Positions 24,078-35,432 of a DNA stretch of 64,000 bases are shown here, one piece after another. The notes beneath the pieces were generated by a model. The model had not been told where the DNA came from. It ran no database searches and saw nothing but the letters and a program-made list of their open reading frames with translations. A program made the translations under genes and the position numbers. Within the stretch, counting starts at the first letter, position 1. Each line of letters starts with the position of its first letter. This stretch comes from Proteobacteria bacterium CG1_02_64_396 (GTDB lineage Bacteria; Pseudomonadota; MNWR01; CG1-02-64-396), in contig MNWR01000093.1 of the NCBI GenBank assembly GCA_001872725.1, positions 1-64,000 of the forward strand, in the 5' to 3' direction.

Positions 24078-25586
24078 ATGGAACTCAAAAGCACCGAAAT
24101 CAGCAAGATCATCAAAGAGCAACTGGCCGGAGCCCTGGCCGGTCTTGAGACCGCCAATGTCGGACGTGTTCTTAAAGTCTCCGACGGCATCTCCGTGATC
24201 CACGGGCTCGAAAACGCCGCCTACGGTGAAATGCTGGAATTCCCGGGTGGGGTTCCCGGCATGGTCCTCAACCTTGAGGAAGACAGCGTCGGCGCCGTGA
24301 TCTTCGGCGACTACCTGCACATCCGCGAAGGGGACGAGGTTCGCGCCACGGGCAAGATCCTTGAGGTTCCCGTTGGCGATGCCATGGTCGGCCGCGTGGT
24401 CAACGCCGTGGGCGCCCCCATCGACGGCCTGGGCCCCATCGCCACCGACAAGACCGACCGGGTTGAGAAAATTGCCCCCGGTATCATTGCCCGTGAGCCG
24501 GTGGGCGTCCCCATGCAGACCGGGATTAAGGCGATCGATGCTCTGGTTCCGATCGGACGTGGTCAGCGCGAGCTGATTATTGGCGACCGCCAGACCGGTA
24601 AAACCACCGTGGCCATCGACGCCATCATCAACCAGAAGGGCTCCGGGGTAGTCTGCGTTTACGTCGCCGTGGGTCAGAAGAACTCCTCGGTTGCCAACGT
24701 GGTGCGGGTCCTTAAAGAGCACGGCGCGATGGATCACACCATCGTCGTGAACGCCTCGGCTGCCGAGTCGGCCGCCATGCAGTATCTGGCCCCCTACGTC
24801 GGTTGCACCATCGCCGAGCACTTCCGCGATACCGGTCGCGATGCCCTGATCATTTATGACGATCTGACCAAGCAGGCCTGGGCCTACCGTCAGATCTCCT
24901 TGCTGCTGCGCCGTCCTCCGGGGCGCGAGGCCTACCCCGGCGACGTGTTCTACCTCCACAGCCGTCTGCTGGAGCGCGCCTGCCGCTTGAACAAAAACTT
25001 CGGTGGCGGTTCGCTGACCGCGCTGCCCATCATCGAAACCCAAGCGGGCGACGTGTCGGCCTTCGTGCCCACCAACGTCATTTCGATCACCGACGGCCAG
25101 ATCTACCTCGAAACCGATCTGTTCAACTCGGGCATCCGTCCGGCCATCAACGCAGGTCTCTCGGTCTCCCGCGTCGGCGGCGCCGCCCAGACCAAAATCG
25201 TCAAGAAGCTTTCCGGCGGCCTGCGGACCGACTTGGCCCAGTACCGCGAGCTGGCCGCGTTCGCCCAGTTCGCCTCCGATCTCGACGCCGCCACCCGCGG
25301 TCAGTTGGAGCGCGGCAAGCGGGCCACCGAACTGCTCAAACAGGGTGAGAACCAGCCCTTGAGCGTGGCCGAGCAATCGGCGGTGCTCTATGCCCTGGGC
25401 AAGGGGTTGGTGGACGATGTGGCCGCCGACAAGATCGTCGACTTCGAGCGCGCTTTGCAGACCTATCTGCGCAGCGAGAAGAGCGATTTGGTTGCCAAGA
25501 TGAACGCCGAGAAGGCACTGACCGACGAGATCGAGTCGGAGCTGCGCGCCGCCATCGAGGCCTTTAAGTCCTCCCACACCTACTGA
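24078..25586 (+). CDS. atpA: ATP synthase F1 subunit alpha
   Basis: This 502-residue regulatory subunit of the F1 head has a P-loop [15 protein letters not shown] at about 170-184 and other standard segments: [38 protein letters not shown] (seen as [14 protein letters not shown]) and the arginine-finger region [10 protein letters not shown]. The start at 24078 is used because upstream sequence is repeat-derived. Confidence 0.97.
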   Translation: MELKSTEISKIIKEQLAGALAGLETANVGRVLKVSDGISVIHGLENAAYGEMLEFPGGVPGMVLNLEEDSVGAVIFGDYLHIREGDEVRATGKILEVPVGDAMVGRVVNAVGAPIDGLGPIATDKTDRVEKIAPGIIAREPVGVPMQTGIKAIDALVPIGRGQRELIIGDRQTGKTTVAIDAIINQKGSGVVCVYVAVGQKNSSVANVVRVLKEHGAMDHTIVVNASAAESAAMQYLAPYVGCTIAEHFRDTGRDALIIYDDLTKQAWAYRQISLLLRRPPGREAYPGDVFYLHSRLLERACRLNKNFGGGSLTALPIIETQAGDVSAFVPTNVISITDGQIYLETDLFNSGIRPAINAGLSVSRVGGAAQTKIVKKLSGGLRTDLAQYRELAAFAQFASDLDAATRGQLERGKRATELLKQGENQPLSVAEQSAVLYALGKGLVDDVAADKIVDFERALQTYLRSEKSDLVAKMNAEKALTDEIESELRAAIEAFKSSHTY

Positions 25587-25620
25587 TCGCCTGCGAGTCG
25601 GTTGAGCAAGAGGATCGCCC

Positions 25621-26481
25621 ATGCCCAGTACCAAAGAGATCCGGTCGCAAATCAAAGGCATCAAAAACACGCAGAAGATCACGCGTGCAATGCAGATGGT
25701 GGCCGCCTCCAAAATGGTCAAGGCGCAGGAGCGGGTGCTGCAAGCCCGCCCCTACGCTGCAAAAATCCGTGAGGTCATCGGGCACGTCCTGAAGGCCCAT
25801 CCCGAGTTCAAACACCCCTTTTTGGCCGCCAAGACGGACGATCAGATTAAAAAGGTCGGTGTTCTGGTGATCTCTACCGACAAAGGGCTGTGCGGCCCTC
25901 TGAACACCAACGCTCAACGGCAGATGATCGCCCTGACCAAACAGTATGGTCAGGCCAATCTCGAGATTTTCGCCATTGGCCGTCGTTCGGCCCTCTTTGC
26001 CCGTCGGTTGGGTCTGGAAGAGGGTGCGGTGCGCACCGAGGTGCCCGACAGTCCCGAGCTGTCCGACGTGATCGGTGTGGTCACGGTGGCGCTGCAGGCG
26101 CTCAACGAGGGGCGGATTGACAAGCTGCTGTTGGTCTACAGTGAGTTCGTCAACACCATGAGCCAGGTGACCCGGGTCGAGACCCTGGTTCCGGCCGTCT
26201 TTGAGGCGACCGCTCAGGAGGGGGTTTGGGACTACCTGTATGAGCCCGAATCCAAGCCGGTGGTGGAGGCGCTGGTGCGCCGCTATATCGAGGCGGTGGT
26301 CTACCACGGCTTGCTTGAAAACAAGGCATCCGAGCAGAGCGCCCGGATGGTGGCCATGAAGAACGCCACCGAGAATGCCAAGAAACTGATTTTCGAGTTG
26401 ACCTTGAGCTACAACAAGGCGCGTCAGGCCGCCATCACCAAGGAGCTGGCCGAGATCGCCGCCGGCGCCGAGGCGGTTTAA
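25621..26481 (+). CDS. atpG: ATP synthase F1 subunit gamma
   Basis: This 286-residue central shaft subunit has the N-terminal helix [20 protein letters not shown], the mid segment [13 protein letters not shown] and the C-terminal helix [17 protein letters not shown] with [15 protein letters not shown]. These are the standard family signatures. It lies 34 bases after atpA. Confidence 0.97.
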   Translation: MPSTKEIRSQIKGIKNTQKITRAMQMVAASKMVKAQERVLQARPYAAKIREVIGHVLKAHPEFKHPFLAAKTDDQIKKVGVLVISTDKGLCGPLNTNAQRQMIALTKQYGQANLEIFAIGRRSALFARRLGLEEGAVRTEVPDSPELSDVIGVVTVALQALNEGRIDKLLLVYSEFVNTMSQVTRVETLVPAVFEATAQEGVWDYLYEPESKPVVEALVRRYIEAVVYHGLLENKASEQSARMVAMKNATENAKKLIFELTLSYNKARQAAITKELAEIAAGAEAV

Positions 26482-26524
26482 GGCCGGTCAACCCTCGATA
26501 CCGATTTTGATTGTTTCTTTTTAA

Positions 26525-27934
<1,410 letters not shown>

Positions 27935-27978
27935 TTCAAGCCCCTTTTTTCCAAGGTCTGACCCAAGAGGCATAAGCC

Positions 27979-28392
27979 ATGGCTACGATTCGTGTTGATG
28001 TCGTCACCGCCGAGCGGCGGGTCTACCAAGGGGATGCCGACTTTGTTGTTGTCCCCGGCGAGATGGGTGAGTTGGGGATTCTTCCCCGGCACACCCCCCT
28101 GCTGACCCGCATCAAACTCGGTGAAATCCGCGTCAAGCGGGGCGAAGAAACCGATTATATCTTTGTCAACGGCGGCATCCTTGAGGTGCAGCCCGATCAG
28201 GTCACCGTGCTGGCCGATACCGCCGAGCGGGCCGAGGACATCGACGAGGCGCTGGCCGTTGAGGCACAGCGTCGCGCCGAGGAGCTGCGCGAAAAGGTCG
28301 CCTCCGATATGGATGTCGCCCATGCCGAGGCCGCTCTGCAAGAGGCGTTGACCCGCCTCAAAGTATTGCGCCGTCGGGCCCATCGGGCCTGA
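27979..28392 (+). CDS. atpC: ATP synthase F1 subunit epsilon
   Basis: This 137-residue subunit has an N-terminal beta-sandwich ([20 protein letters not shown]) and a C-terminal helical hairpin (AEEL through RRRAHRA), which regulates rotation. It ends the operon; a strong terminator follows 19 bases later. Confidence 0.96.
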   Translation: MATIRVDVVTAERRVYQGDADFVVVPGEMGELGILPRHTPLLTRIKLGEIRVKRGEETDYIFVNGGILEVQPDQVTVLADTAERAEDIDEALAVEAQRRAEELREKVASDMDVAHAEAALQEALTRLKVLRRRAHRA

Positions 28393-28411
28393 TTGCCGAT
28401 TTGCATGACCC

Positions 28412-28438
28412 AAAAGGGGGCTTCGGCCCCCTTTTTTT
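28412..28438 (+). terminator. Rho-independent terminator of the atp operon
   Basis: A perfect stem AAAGGGGGC / GCCCCCTTT with loop TTCG is followed by a T run. It lies between atpC and glmU. Confidence 0.92.
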
Positions 28439-28460
28439 ATTGGTGTTCGAGGAGCAGAAG

Positions 28461-29861
28461 ATGAATCAGGCGACGGTCGGGTGGGGGGTGCTGATTCTGG
28501 CGGCGGGCAAGGGGACGCGGATGAAATCGGTCCTCCCCAAGGTGGCGCACCATTTTGCCGGTACGCCAATGCTGCTCCATGTGGTGGCACGCGCTCAAGC
28601 TGCCGAACCGGCGCGGGTCGCGGTGGTGCTCGGTCACGGGCGCGACCAGGTTGAGGCTCTGCTCGACCCCGGCGTGGATGTCGTTCATCAAGAGGAGCAG
28701 AAGGGCACGGGACACGCCGTGGCCATCACACGCGAATGCTGGGGTGACGAAGAGGTCCTGGTGGTCCTCTCCGGCGATACCCCGCTGGTCCCCACCCCTC
28801 TGATCCGATCCCTCGCCGAGGCGGCCCGCGATCCCCGGGTTGGTGTGGCGATGGCCACCATGCAGCTGCCCGATCCCCATGGGTATGGCCGCATCCTGCG
28901 CGATGAAAGCGGCGGCATTGTCGGAATCGTCGAAGAAAAAGATGCCAGCGCCGCGCAGCGGGCGATCACCGAGGTCAATCCCGGTATCTACGCCTTCCGC
29001 CTCCCCTGGCTGTGGCATGCCTTGGAGCGCGTGGACGACGACAACGTCCAGGGGGAGCTCTACCTGACCGACGTGATTGCCCTGGCCCGAGCCGACCACA
29101 TGCAGGTGGTTGGCGTTGAGGAACCCGAGGGGTGGCTGCTGTCGGGCATCAATTCCCGTCAGCAACTGGTCGCGCTTGAAAACCGGTGGATGCGGCAGAC
29201 GGTCGAAGCCTGGATGAGCCAGGGGGTGACTTGCCACAACCCCGAGCAAATCCGCATCGAAGGGCAGGTGACCCTGGGGCATGACGTCAGCCTGCATGGA
29301 CCTCTGGTATTGCAGGGAAAGGTCGAGATTGCCTCGGGTGTGCTGGTCGAGCCCTATTGCTTGATTCGCGACAGCCGCATCGGCCCAGACGCGGTGATCC
29401 ACGCCTACAGCCATATGGAACAAGCGCATGTGGAGGCGGGGGTTCAGCTTGGCCCCTATGCCCGACTTCGTCCCGGCGCCCAGTTGCAGGAGGGGGCCAA
29501 GGTCGGCAATTTCGTCGAGATCAAGAAGGCGGTGATTGGCCCCGGCGCGAAAGTGAACCATTTGAGCTACATTGGCGATGCCTCGGTGGGGGCCGGTAGC
29601 AACATCGGTGCCGGGGTCATCACCTGCAATTACGACGGTTACAACAAATTTCGCACCGAGATCGGTGCGGGTGCTTTTATCGGTTCCGACTGTCAGCTGG
29701 TCGCGCCGGTGACGGTGGGGGATGGGGCAATCGTTGGGGCGGGAACCACGGTGACCGGCGACGTGCCGAGTGACGCCCTGGCGGTCAGCCGCACCCCGCA
29801 AAAAAACATTGAAGGGTATGCCGCCAAAAAGCGGATGCAGCAGCGCAAAAAAGAGGGGTAA
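28461..29861 (+). CDS. glmU: Bifunctional UDP-N-acetylglucosamine pyrophosphorylase / glucosamine-1-phosphate acetyltransferase
   Basis: This 466-residue enzyme makes UDP-GlcNAc for peptidoglycan and lipopolysaccharide. The N-terminal uridylyltransferase has LAAGKGTRMKSVLPKVAHH, and the C-terminal left-handed beta-helix has hexapeptide repeats and the acetyltransferase region ITCNYDGYNKFRT. The start at 28461 is taken after the GGAGCAGAAG site; the longer frame upstream would run into the atp terminator. glmS follows after 6 bases, the classic atp-glmU-glmS order. Confidence 0.96.
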   Translation: MNQATVGWGVLILAAGKGTRMKSVLPKVAHHFAGTPMLLHVVARAQAAEPARVAVVLGHGRDQVEALLDPGVDVVHQEEQKGTGHAVAITRECWGDEEVLVVLSGDTPLVPTPLIRSLAEAARDPRVGVAMATMQLPDPHGYGRILRDESGGIVGIVEEKDASAAQRAITEVNPGIYAFRLPWLWHALERVDDDNVQGELYLTDVIALARADHMQVVGVEEPEGWLLSGINSRQQLVALENRWMRQTVEAWMSQGVTCHNPEQIRIEGQVTLGHDVSLHGPLVLQGKVEIASGVLVEPYCLIRDSRIGPDAVIHAYSHMEQAHVEAGVQLGPYARLRPGAQLQEGAKVGNFVEIKKAVIGPGAKVNHLSYIGDASVGAGSNIGAGVITCNYDGYNKFRTEIGAGAFIGSDCQLVAPVTVGDGAIVGAGTTVTGDVPSDALAVSRTPQKNIEGYAAKKRMQQRKKEG

Positions 29862-29867
29862 CACACT

Positions 29868-31673
29868 ATGTGCGGCATCGTCGGGACGGTTGGGGTCGAC
29901 AACGGGGTTCCCTACCTGGTGCAGGGGCTCAAACGGCTGGAATACCGAGGCTATGACTCGGCGGGGGTTGCCGTCGTCGACCTGCACGGCGACCTGCGCC
30001 AGGTGCGACGGTTGGGCAAAGTGGCCGAATTGGAGGCAGCAACCCACGATTGCGCCCTCTACGGCACGCTGGGAATCGGCCATACCCGCTGGGCGACCCA
30101 CGGCGCCCCCTCCGAGCGCAACGCTCACCCCCATGTGGTCGACGGGGTGGCGGTGGTGCACAACGGCATCATTGAAAACCACGAGACGCTGCGCCAGCAG
30201 CTGAGCGAACAGGGGGCGATGTTCACCTCCGAGACCGACACCGAGGTGATCCCCCAACTGATTGCCGCGCTGTTGCGGCAAGGTAAGGGGGGGGAGGAGG
30301 CGTTTCAAGCCGCTGTCGAGACCCTGGAGGGGGCCTACGCCATCGTTGCCATTCTGCCGGGCGAAAACCGCCTCTTCATCGCCCGTAAGGGGTCGCCCCT
30401 GATGATTGGTTTGGGGAGAGAAGAGGCCTGGATCGCCTCGGACGCCCTGCCCATCGTTCCCTACTCCCGTGACGTGATTTACCTTGAAAACGGCGACTGG
30501 GGTTGGGTGTCGGGGGGGGCTGTCGCTCTGTTCAATGGCGGTCAAGCGGTGGAGCGGCAAGCGGTGCACAGTCGTCTTGACGATGCCGCCGCCGACAAGG
30601 GGCCCTACCGCCACTACATGCTTAAAGAGATCTTCGAGCAGGGTGAGGTGGCGGCCCGACTGTTGGAAGAGCGGCTTCGTCCCGGCAACCGCATCAGCGA
30701 TCATGGCATGGCACTCCCTAGCCAGGTGAAGGCGATCCTCTTTTTGGCCTGCGGCACCTCTTATCATGCCGGGATGGTCGCCACCTACCTGGTCGGGGAG
30801 TGGCTTGGGATCCCCGCCACCTGCGAGGTCGCCTCTGAGTTTCTCTACCGCCCCGGCGTGATTGCCGATGGCACCTTGGTGGTTCCGATCTCGCAATCGG
30901 GGGAGACCGCAGACACCCTGGCGGCGGTGCGCCGTGCCCCCACCATGGGAAGCAACATCCATGTGGTGGCGGTGTGCAATGTGCCTGAGTCGTCGCTCAC
31001 CCGCCTGGCCGAGGGGGTGATCTACACCGATGCCGGCCCCGAGATCGGGGTCGCCTCGACCAAAGCCTTCACCACCCAGATTTTGGCGCTGGCGACCCTG
31101 CTGCTGGCGATTAAGCAGCGCACAACTGACCTGGATCCAGCGCTTATCGAGGACCTGCAAACCCTACCCCGCAAGTTGGGCCAGGCGCTGGAGCAGGCTG
31201 AGATCATCGCCGCCCACGCCCGCGATTACCGGGATTGCACCTCGGCCCTGTTTTTGGGCAGAGGGCGCTATTTTCCCATCGCCTTGGAGGGAGCGCTCAA
31301 GCTCAAAGAGATCAGTTACATTCACGCCGAGGGTTATGCTGCGGGCGAGATGAAACACGGCCCCATCGCCCTGATCGACGAGAAGATGCCGGTGGTGGTG
31401 CTCTTGCCCGACGGTCCCTTGCTCGAAAAAGCGCTCTCCAACGTTGAAGAGGTTAAGGCTCGCGGTGGACGGGTGATCGCGGTCAGCGATGTTCCCGAAC
31501 GGGTGCCGCAAAACCTGGTGGAGTGGACGATCTCGGTTCCCAGGGGGGGAGTGGTCGGCAGCCCAATTCTGCACGTCATTCCCCTGCAGTTGTTGGCCTA
31601 TTACGTGGCCATCGAAAAGGGGACCGATGTCGACCAACCCCGAAATCTGGCCAAGTCGGTGACGGTGGAGTAG
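29868..31673 (+). CDS. glmS: Glutamine-fructose-6-phosphate aminotransferase (isomerising)
   Basis: This 601-residue enzyme makes glucosamine-6-phosphate from fructose-6-phosphate and glutamine. It starts MCGIVG with the catalytic Cys2, and has GHTRWATHG and the two sugar-isomerase (SIS) domains (ACGTSYHAG, SQSGETADT and GRGRYFPIALEGALKLKEISY, seen in shorter parts). It ends ...AKSVTVE as usual. No upstream glmS ribozyme fits in the 6-base gap to glmU. Confidence 0.97.
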   Translation: MCGIVGTVGVDNGVPYLVQGLKRLEYRGYDSAGVAVVDLHGDLRQVRRLGKVAELEAATHDCALYGTLGIGHTRWATHGAPSERNAHPHVVDGVAVVHNGIIENHETLRQQLSEQGAMFTSETDTEVIPQLIAALLRQGKGGEEAFQAAVETLEGAYAIVAILPGENRLFIARKGSPLMIGLGREEAWIASDALPIVPYSRDVIYLENGDWGWVSGGAVALFNGGQAVERQAVHSRLDDAAADKGPYRHYMLKEIFEQGEVAARLLEERLRPGNRISDHGMALPSQVKAILFLACGTSYHAGMVATYLVGEWLGIPATCEVASEFLYRPGVIADGTLVVPISQSGETADTLAAVRRAPTMGSNIHVVAVCNVPESSLTRLAEGVIYTDAGPEIGVASTKAFTTQILALATLLLAIKQRTTDLDPALIEDLQTLPRKLGQALEQAEIIAAHARDYRDCTSALFLGRGRYFPIALEGALKLKEISYIHAEGYAAGEMKHGPIALIDEKMPVVVLLPDGPLLEKALSNVEEVKARGGRVIAVSDVPERVPQNLVEWTISVPRGGVVGSPILHVIPLQLLAYYVAIEKGTDVDQPRNLAKSVTVE

Positions 31674-31676
31674 TCG

Positions 31677-33422
31677 ATGACCACGGGGAAGGCCGCGCCC
31701 ATGCGCCAGCGGCTGTCCAAGCTACTGCGCAACGAGCAGGTCGCTCTCAATCTGTTGGCGGTATTCATCGGCGCGGCGGTTGGCTACGCGGCGGTCGGCT
31801 TTCGCCACCTCATAACCCTGTTTCAAACCCTCTTTCTCGGCTCGGGGGACGAACTACTCGTCACCGAAGATCTGCCCTGGTTTTTGGTGATCCTCGGTCC
31901 GGTCGGGGGGGGGCTGGCGGTGGGGATGCTGCTGCACCGGTTTTCCCGCGATGCGGCAGGCAACGGCATTCCCGAGGTGATCGAGGCGGTGGCGGTCAAG
32001 GGGGGGGTGATCGGTTGGCGGTCGGCCTGGGTGCGGGCCTTGGCCGCCTCAATCTCCATAGGCTCGGGGGGCTCGGTGGGTCGGGAGGGGCCAATGGTTC
32101 ATCTAGGCTCGGCCATCGCCTCGCTGGCCGGGCAGCGGCTGCAACTCTCTCGGCGCTGGATGAAAACCCTGGTCGCCTGCGGCGCGGCTGCGGCGGTGGC
32201 CGCCTCGTTCAACACCCCGATTGCCGGGGTGATGTTTTCGCTGGAGGTGATCTTGGGGGAATACGGCTTGGCCGCCTTCTCCCCCATCGTGGTGGCGGCG
32301 GTGATCGCTACCGTCATCATCCGGGCCCACTTCGGCAACTTCCCCGCTTTTATCGTCCCCGAGTTTGGCCTGGTCTCGAACTTGGAGATCCCAGCCTACA
32401 TTTTGCTCGGGGTGGGGGCCGCCGTCGTTTCTACCGCCTTCATCAAACTCCTCTACGGATTCGAGGATCTTTACAGTCGCGTTCCAGTGCAGCGGCAGTT
32501 CCGCCCCGCCTTGGCCGGTTTGCTGGTGGGAATCCTGGGGCTCGCCTTTCCGCAGATTTTGGGGACCGGCTACCACGCCACCGATCAGGCACTCTCCGAA
32601 GCGCTCCCCTTTCTGCTGCTGTGCGGCATCCTAGTGGCCAAGATTTTAGCCTCCTCGTTTTGTGTCGCCTCGGGGATGGTGGGAGGGGTCTTTGGTCCTT
32701 CGCTGGTGATTGGAGCGATGTACGGGGGCGCCTTCGGCTTGGTGGCCCATTCGATTTTCCCCGACATCTCTTCGACCTCGGGCGCCTACGCCCTGGTCGG
32801 AATGGCGGGGGTGGTGGCGGCGACCCAGGCGGCCCCGATTTCGGCGATTTTGATGATTTTCGAGCTGACCACCGACTACCACATCGTCCTGCCGATGATG
32901 GTCAGCGTCATGCTCGCCACGTTGCTCACCAAGGCGTGGTGCGGTGATTCGATCTATACCTTAAGGTTGCGCCGTCGTGGTCTCGACATCCGCCAGGGGC
33001 AGGAGCTCTCCCTGCTCAAAAACCTGGAGGTGAGCGAGGTGATGCGGATTGACTTCGACGTGGTGGGGGAGGGGATGCCGATTGGGCGGCTCAAGCAGAT
33101 TCTGGCCCAATCCCGATACGAAACCGTCTTTGTGGTGGACGGGGCGGGCAAGCTTGCCGGGGTGGTCTCTTTTTCGGACATCAAGCGGGTCGCGTTTGGC
33201 AGCGAACTCGACGATTTGGTGGTTGCCCGTGAAATTGCCTCTTCCCCGGTCCACACCGTGCCCAAGGAATCGACACTCTTCGACGCGTTTCGCATCATCG
33301 ATCAGCAGGGGCACGACATCTTGCCGGTGGTCGAGTCTTACGATCCCGATCAGGTCATCGGGGTGATTACCCGGGAAGATCTCATCCGCGCTTACAACAA
33401 AACCCAGATCGAACTGCGTTGA
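31677..33422 (+). CDS. ClC-family chloride channel/antiporter with C-terminal CBS domains
   Basis: This 581-residue membrane protein has ClC core motifs GSGGSVGREGPMVHLG (selectivity filter and gating Glu), FNTPIAGVMFSLE, and SGMVGGVFGPSLVIGA. A C-terminal cytoplasmic part from about residue 450 has two CBS repeats (VSEVMRIDFDVV..., VVAREIASSPVHTVPKEST...). It would exchange or conduct chloride under nucleotide control. It starts 3 bases after glmS, so it is probably co-transcribed. The next gene, another CBS-domain protein, lies beyond a 455-base gap. Confidence 0.92.
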   Translation: MTTGKAAPMRQRLSKLLRNEQVALNLLAVFIGAAVGYAAVGFRHLITLFQTLFLGSGDELLVTEDLPWFLVILGPVGGGLAVGMLLHRFSRDAAGNGIPEVIEAVAVKGGVIGWRSAWVRALAASISIGSGGSVGREGPMVHLGSAIASLAGQRLQLSRRWMKTLVACGAAAAVAASFNTPIAGVMFSLEVILGEYGLAAFSPIVVAAVIATVIIRAHFGNFPAFIVPEFGLVSNLEIPAYILLGVGAAVVSTAFIKLLYGFEDLYSRVPVQRQFRPALAGLLVGILGLAFPQILGTGYHATDQALSEALPFLLLCGILVAKILASSFCVASGMVGGVFGPSLVIGAMYGGAFGLVAHSIFPDISSTSGAYALVGMAGVVAATQAAPISAILMIFELTTDYHIVLPMMVSVMLATLLTKAWCGDSIYTLRLRRRGLDIRQGQELSLLKNLEVSEVMRIDFDVVGEGMPIGRLKQILAQSRYETVFVVDGAGKLAGVVSFSDIKRVAFGSELDDLVVAREIASSPVHTVPKESTLFDAFRIIDQQGHDILPVVESYDPDQVIGVITREDLIRAYNKTQIELR

Positions 33423-33877
33423 CTGTGGATCAGCCCATCCACGCCATTATCGATTTCCCTGCGCCACAATTGCCCGCCAATCGATAGGCCGATCAAGTAT
33501 TTTGATGACGCGAGGTTGACCGGCATCACATGTCGATCTCGTGCGTGATATTCCTCACGCCGCTTAAGGGTGTTGCGGCGCACAAACCGCCCGTCCCGAT
33601 AGCCTTGAGAAACGCCGATTAAAAGCCTCCCGTCTTTTTAACCCGGATTTTTCATCAATTTTCCCGATGATCGCGAACAAGAAACAAGCGAGGGCGGAAC
33701 AATACCGATGAAAAATCCGGGTTAAGCGACGCCTCGCAAAACGCGCAGTTTTGCGCATTGCCAAACAGGTACCTACGTTCCTGGTTTTGGCCGCCATCCG
33801 CAGGTCGCAAGGAAGCGCCGAATCAACCAACGCTTCCCTGGTTTTGCCGACATTGCGGTATTTTTGTGGAGCCCTGA
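33423..33877. repeat. Gap with an 88-bp inverted-repeat element (33638-33725)
   Basis: The gap holds TTAACCCGGATTTTTCATC at 33638-33656 and its perfect complement at 33707-33725, separated by 50 bases, the shape of a MITE or end-remnant of an insertion sequence. Flanking sequence is lower in GC than the surrounding genes. Short frames here on the minus strand are not convincing genes. No tRNA is seen. The start of the next gene has GGAG 7 bases upstream. Confidence 0.65.
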
Positions 33878-34684
33878 ATGTTCGTTTTGCGCACCGACAC
33901 CCCCCTGGTCGAGGTGGTCCGACTCATGGTCGGGACCGGGCTTGGGGCCATGCCGACCCGTTCCGAGAATGGGGTCGGAGGGGTGTGGACCGAATCGGAG
34001 TTGCTCAAGGTGGTGCGCCACGGGGGTGGAGACGCTTTGATCGATGGACCGCAGCATCCCCCGGTGACGGTGCACGAAGGGGTCCGCTTTCGCCAGGCGC
34101 TCAAGGTGTTTGCTCAGACCAACGCCCGGGTGCTGCTCAAGGTCGACGACGTAGGGATGGTGGTCGATGCCATCGACCAACCGACCCTCGCCCAGCGCTT
34201 GGTCGATTGGATAAACGAGCGGCAGGAGCCGGTCGACTTCTTGATGCGGGTGCCGGTGACCCTGACCGAGGATTACGGCAATTTGGGGGAGGTGGTCGAT
34301 GCCATGCTGGACGGCCGGGTGTTGGCCATTCCGTTCGTCGACAGCAAGGGGCGGCTGCTCTATTGGTTAACCGCCAGCGATCTGCTCCAAGCCTGGTTGG
34401 AGTGGGGCGAGCTGATTTGGGATCAACCCCCCGTCGCAGCGGCGCGGACGACCGAAAGCCTGATGACGGTGCCCGAGGGGATGGCATTGAACACGGTATT
34501 GAAGAAGATGATGGCGGGTCGGGTGCGGCGGATGCCGGTATTGGGCGGCCAGGAGCGGTTATGTGGCGTGATCTCGATGATCGATATCTTGGCCTTTGCC
34601 AACGAGCATTTACCGCAAGAGGCCCAACTCGAACGGCCCGGCGATTGGCGCCCCAGTCGGTTGGCTGCGGTGACCACCACCTAA
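33878..34684 (+). CDS. CBS-domain protein
   Basis: This 268-residue soluble protein appears to be made of two CBS pairs: an N-terminal pair (DTPLVEVVRLMVGTGLGAMP..., PPVTVHEGVRFRQALKVF) and a C-terminal pair (MRVPVTLTEDYGNLGEVVDAML, MTVPEGMALNTVLKKMMAGRV then RMPVLGGQERLCGVISMIDIL; shown in shorter parts). CBS pairs sense adenine nucleotides. There is no attached enzyme or membrane domain. The gene lies after a ClC channel with its own CBS domains, but the gap argues against one operon. The function is unknown. Confidence 0.8.
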   Translation: MFVLRTDTPLVEVVRLMVGTGLGAMPTRSENGVGGVWTESELLKVVRHGGGDALIDGPQHPPVTVHEGVRFRQALKVFAQTNARVLLKVDDVGMVVDAIDQPTLAQRLVDWINERQEPVDFLMRVPVTLTEDYGNLGEVVDAMLDGRVLAIPFVDSKGRLLYWLTASDLLQAWLEWGELIWDQPPVAAARTTESLMTVPEGMALNTVLKKMMAGRVRRMPVLGGQERLCGVISMIDILAFANEHLPQEAQLERPGDWRPSRLAAVTTT

Positions 34685-34706
34685 CCTACTATTTTGCCCT
34701 GCCTGA

Positions 34707-35432
34707 CTACAGCGGCCACGCCCCCTGGTCGGCCACCACCTCCAGCAAACCCCCTTCCGGCAACACCCACCCCGCAGGACAACAGGCGGGGTTTTCTAGA
34801 AATCCACGCAGCACCGACCGTTTTGATTCCCCAGCCACCCACAAAAAACTCCCGCGACTGCATTTGAGGCTGGGGGGGGTGAGGGTCAGGCGGGTTTGTC
34901 CCGTTGGACTTGTCGCCACCATGACGCGGTGCGTCGCCTCGTGTTCTAGGGGCGAACCGGGAAAAAGGCTGGCGGTATGACCGTCGCCCCCCAGCCCCAG
35001 CAGGATCCCGTCCCACCACCCCTCTTTCCCCAGATGGCGCACGATTTCGCGGCCGTAGTGTGCCGCCGCCGTTTCGGGATCTCCCTCGCTCGGCATGACA
35101 TGCACCCGCTCGGGCGACACAGCGTTGTTCATCAGCGCCAAGGCCCGTGTGGCGTTGTGCTCGGAATGGCCGGGGGGGACGAAACGTTCGTCGACCCACC
35201 ACAGATGGACCCCCTCGGGCAAGGCCAAGGTTTCGCCAGGGGGGGCGCCCCAGAGCCGAAAAAGAGGGTCGGGGGTCGATCCCCCCGACAGCAGCAAATG
35301 GGCGGCCCCTCGCGCCGCAACCGCCGCAGAAAGCCGCTCGTGCAGCGTCGCCGCCAGCCAGCGGGCGCAAGCGGCAGGATCGGGCAGCACCGTCAAATTC
35401 AGACGGGGATCCAAACTCAGGTGTCCAGCCAT
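34707..35432 (-). CDS. pgl: 6-phosphogluconolactonase
   Basis: This 241-residue enzyme hydrolyses 6-phosphogluconolactone to 6-phosphogluconate. Family motifs are LLSGGSTP, WWVDERFVPPGHSEHN and LGLGGDGHTASLFPG. The start at 35432 (MAGHLSLDP) overlaps the end of zwf by 16 bases. Genes for steps one to three of the oxidative pentose phosphate pathway lie together on the minus strand. Confidence 0.94.
   Translation of the reverse strand: MAGHLSLDPRLNLTVLPDPAACARWLAATLHERLSAAVAARGAAHLLLSGGSTPDPLFRLWGAPPGETLALPEGVHLWWVDERFVPPGHSEHNATRALALMNNAVSPERVHVMPSEGDPETAAAHYGREIVRHLGKEGWWDGILLGLGGDGHTASLFPGSPLEHEATHRVMVATSPTGQTRLTLTPPSLKCSRGSFLWVAGESKRSVLRGFLENPACCPAGWVLPEGGLLEVVADQGAWPL

Noticed and set aside
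24060-25721. 553-codon open frame opposite atpA
   Set aside because: It is a GC-driven antisense shadow of a very well conserved gene and has no motifs of its own.
28437-31160. 907-codon open frame opposite glmU and glmS
   Set aside because: It runs antisense across two complete enzymes and across their junction, and lacks any domain features.
33423-33877. tRNA or small genes in the gap after the ClC gene
   Set aside because: No cloverleaf arms were found, and the short frames overlap the inverted-repeat element with no recognisable protein character.
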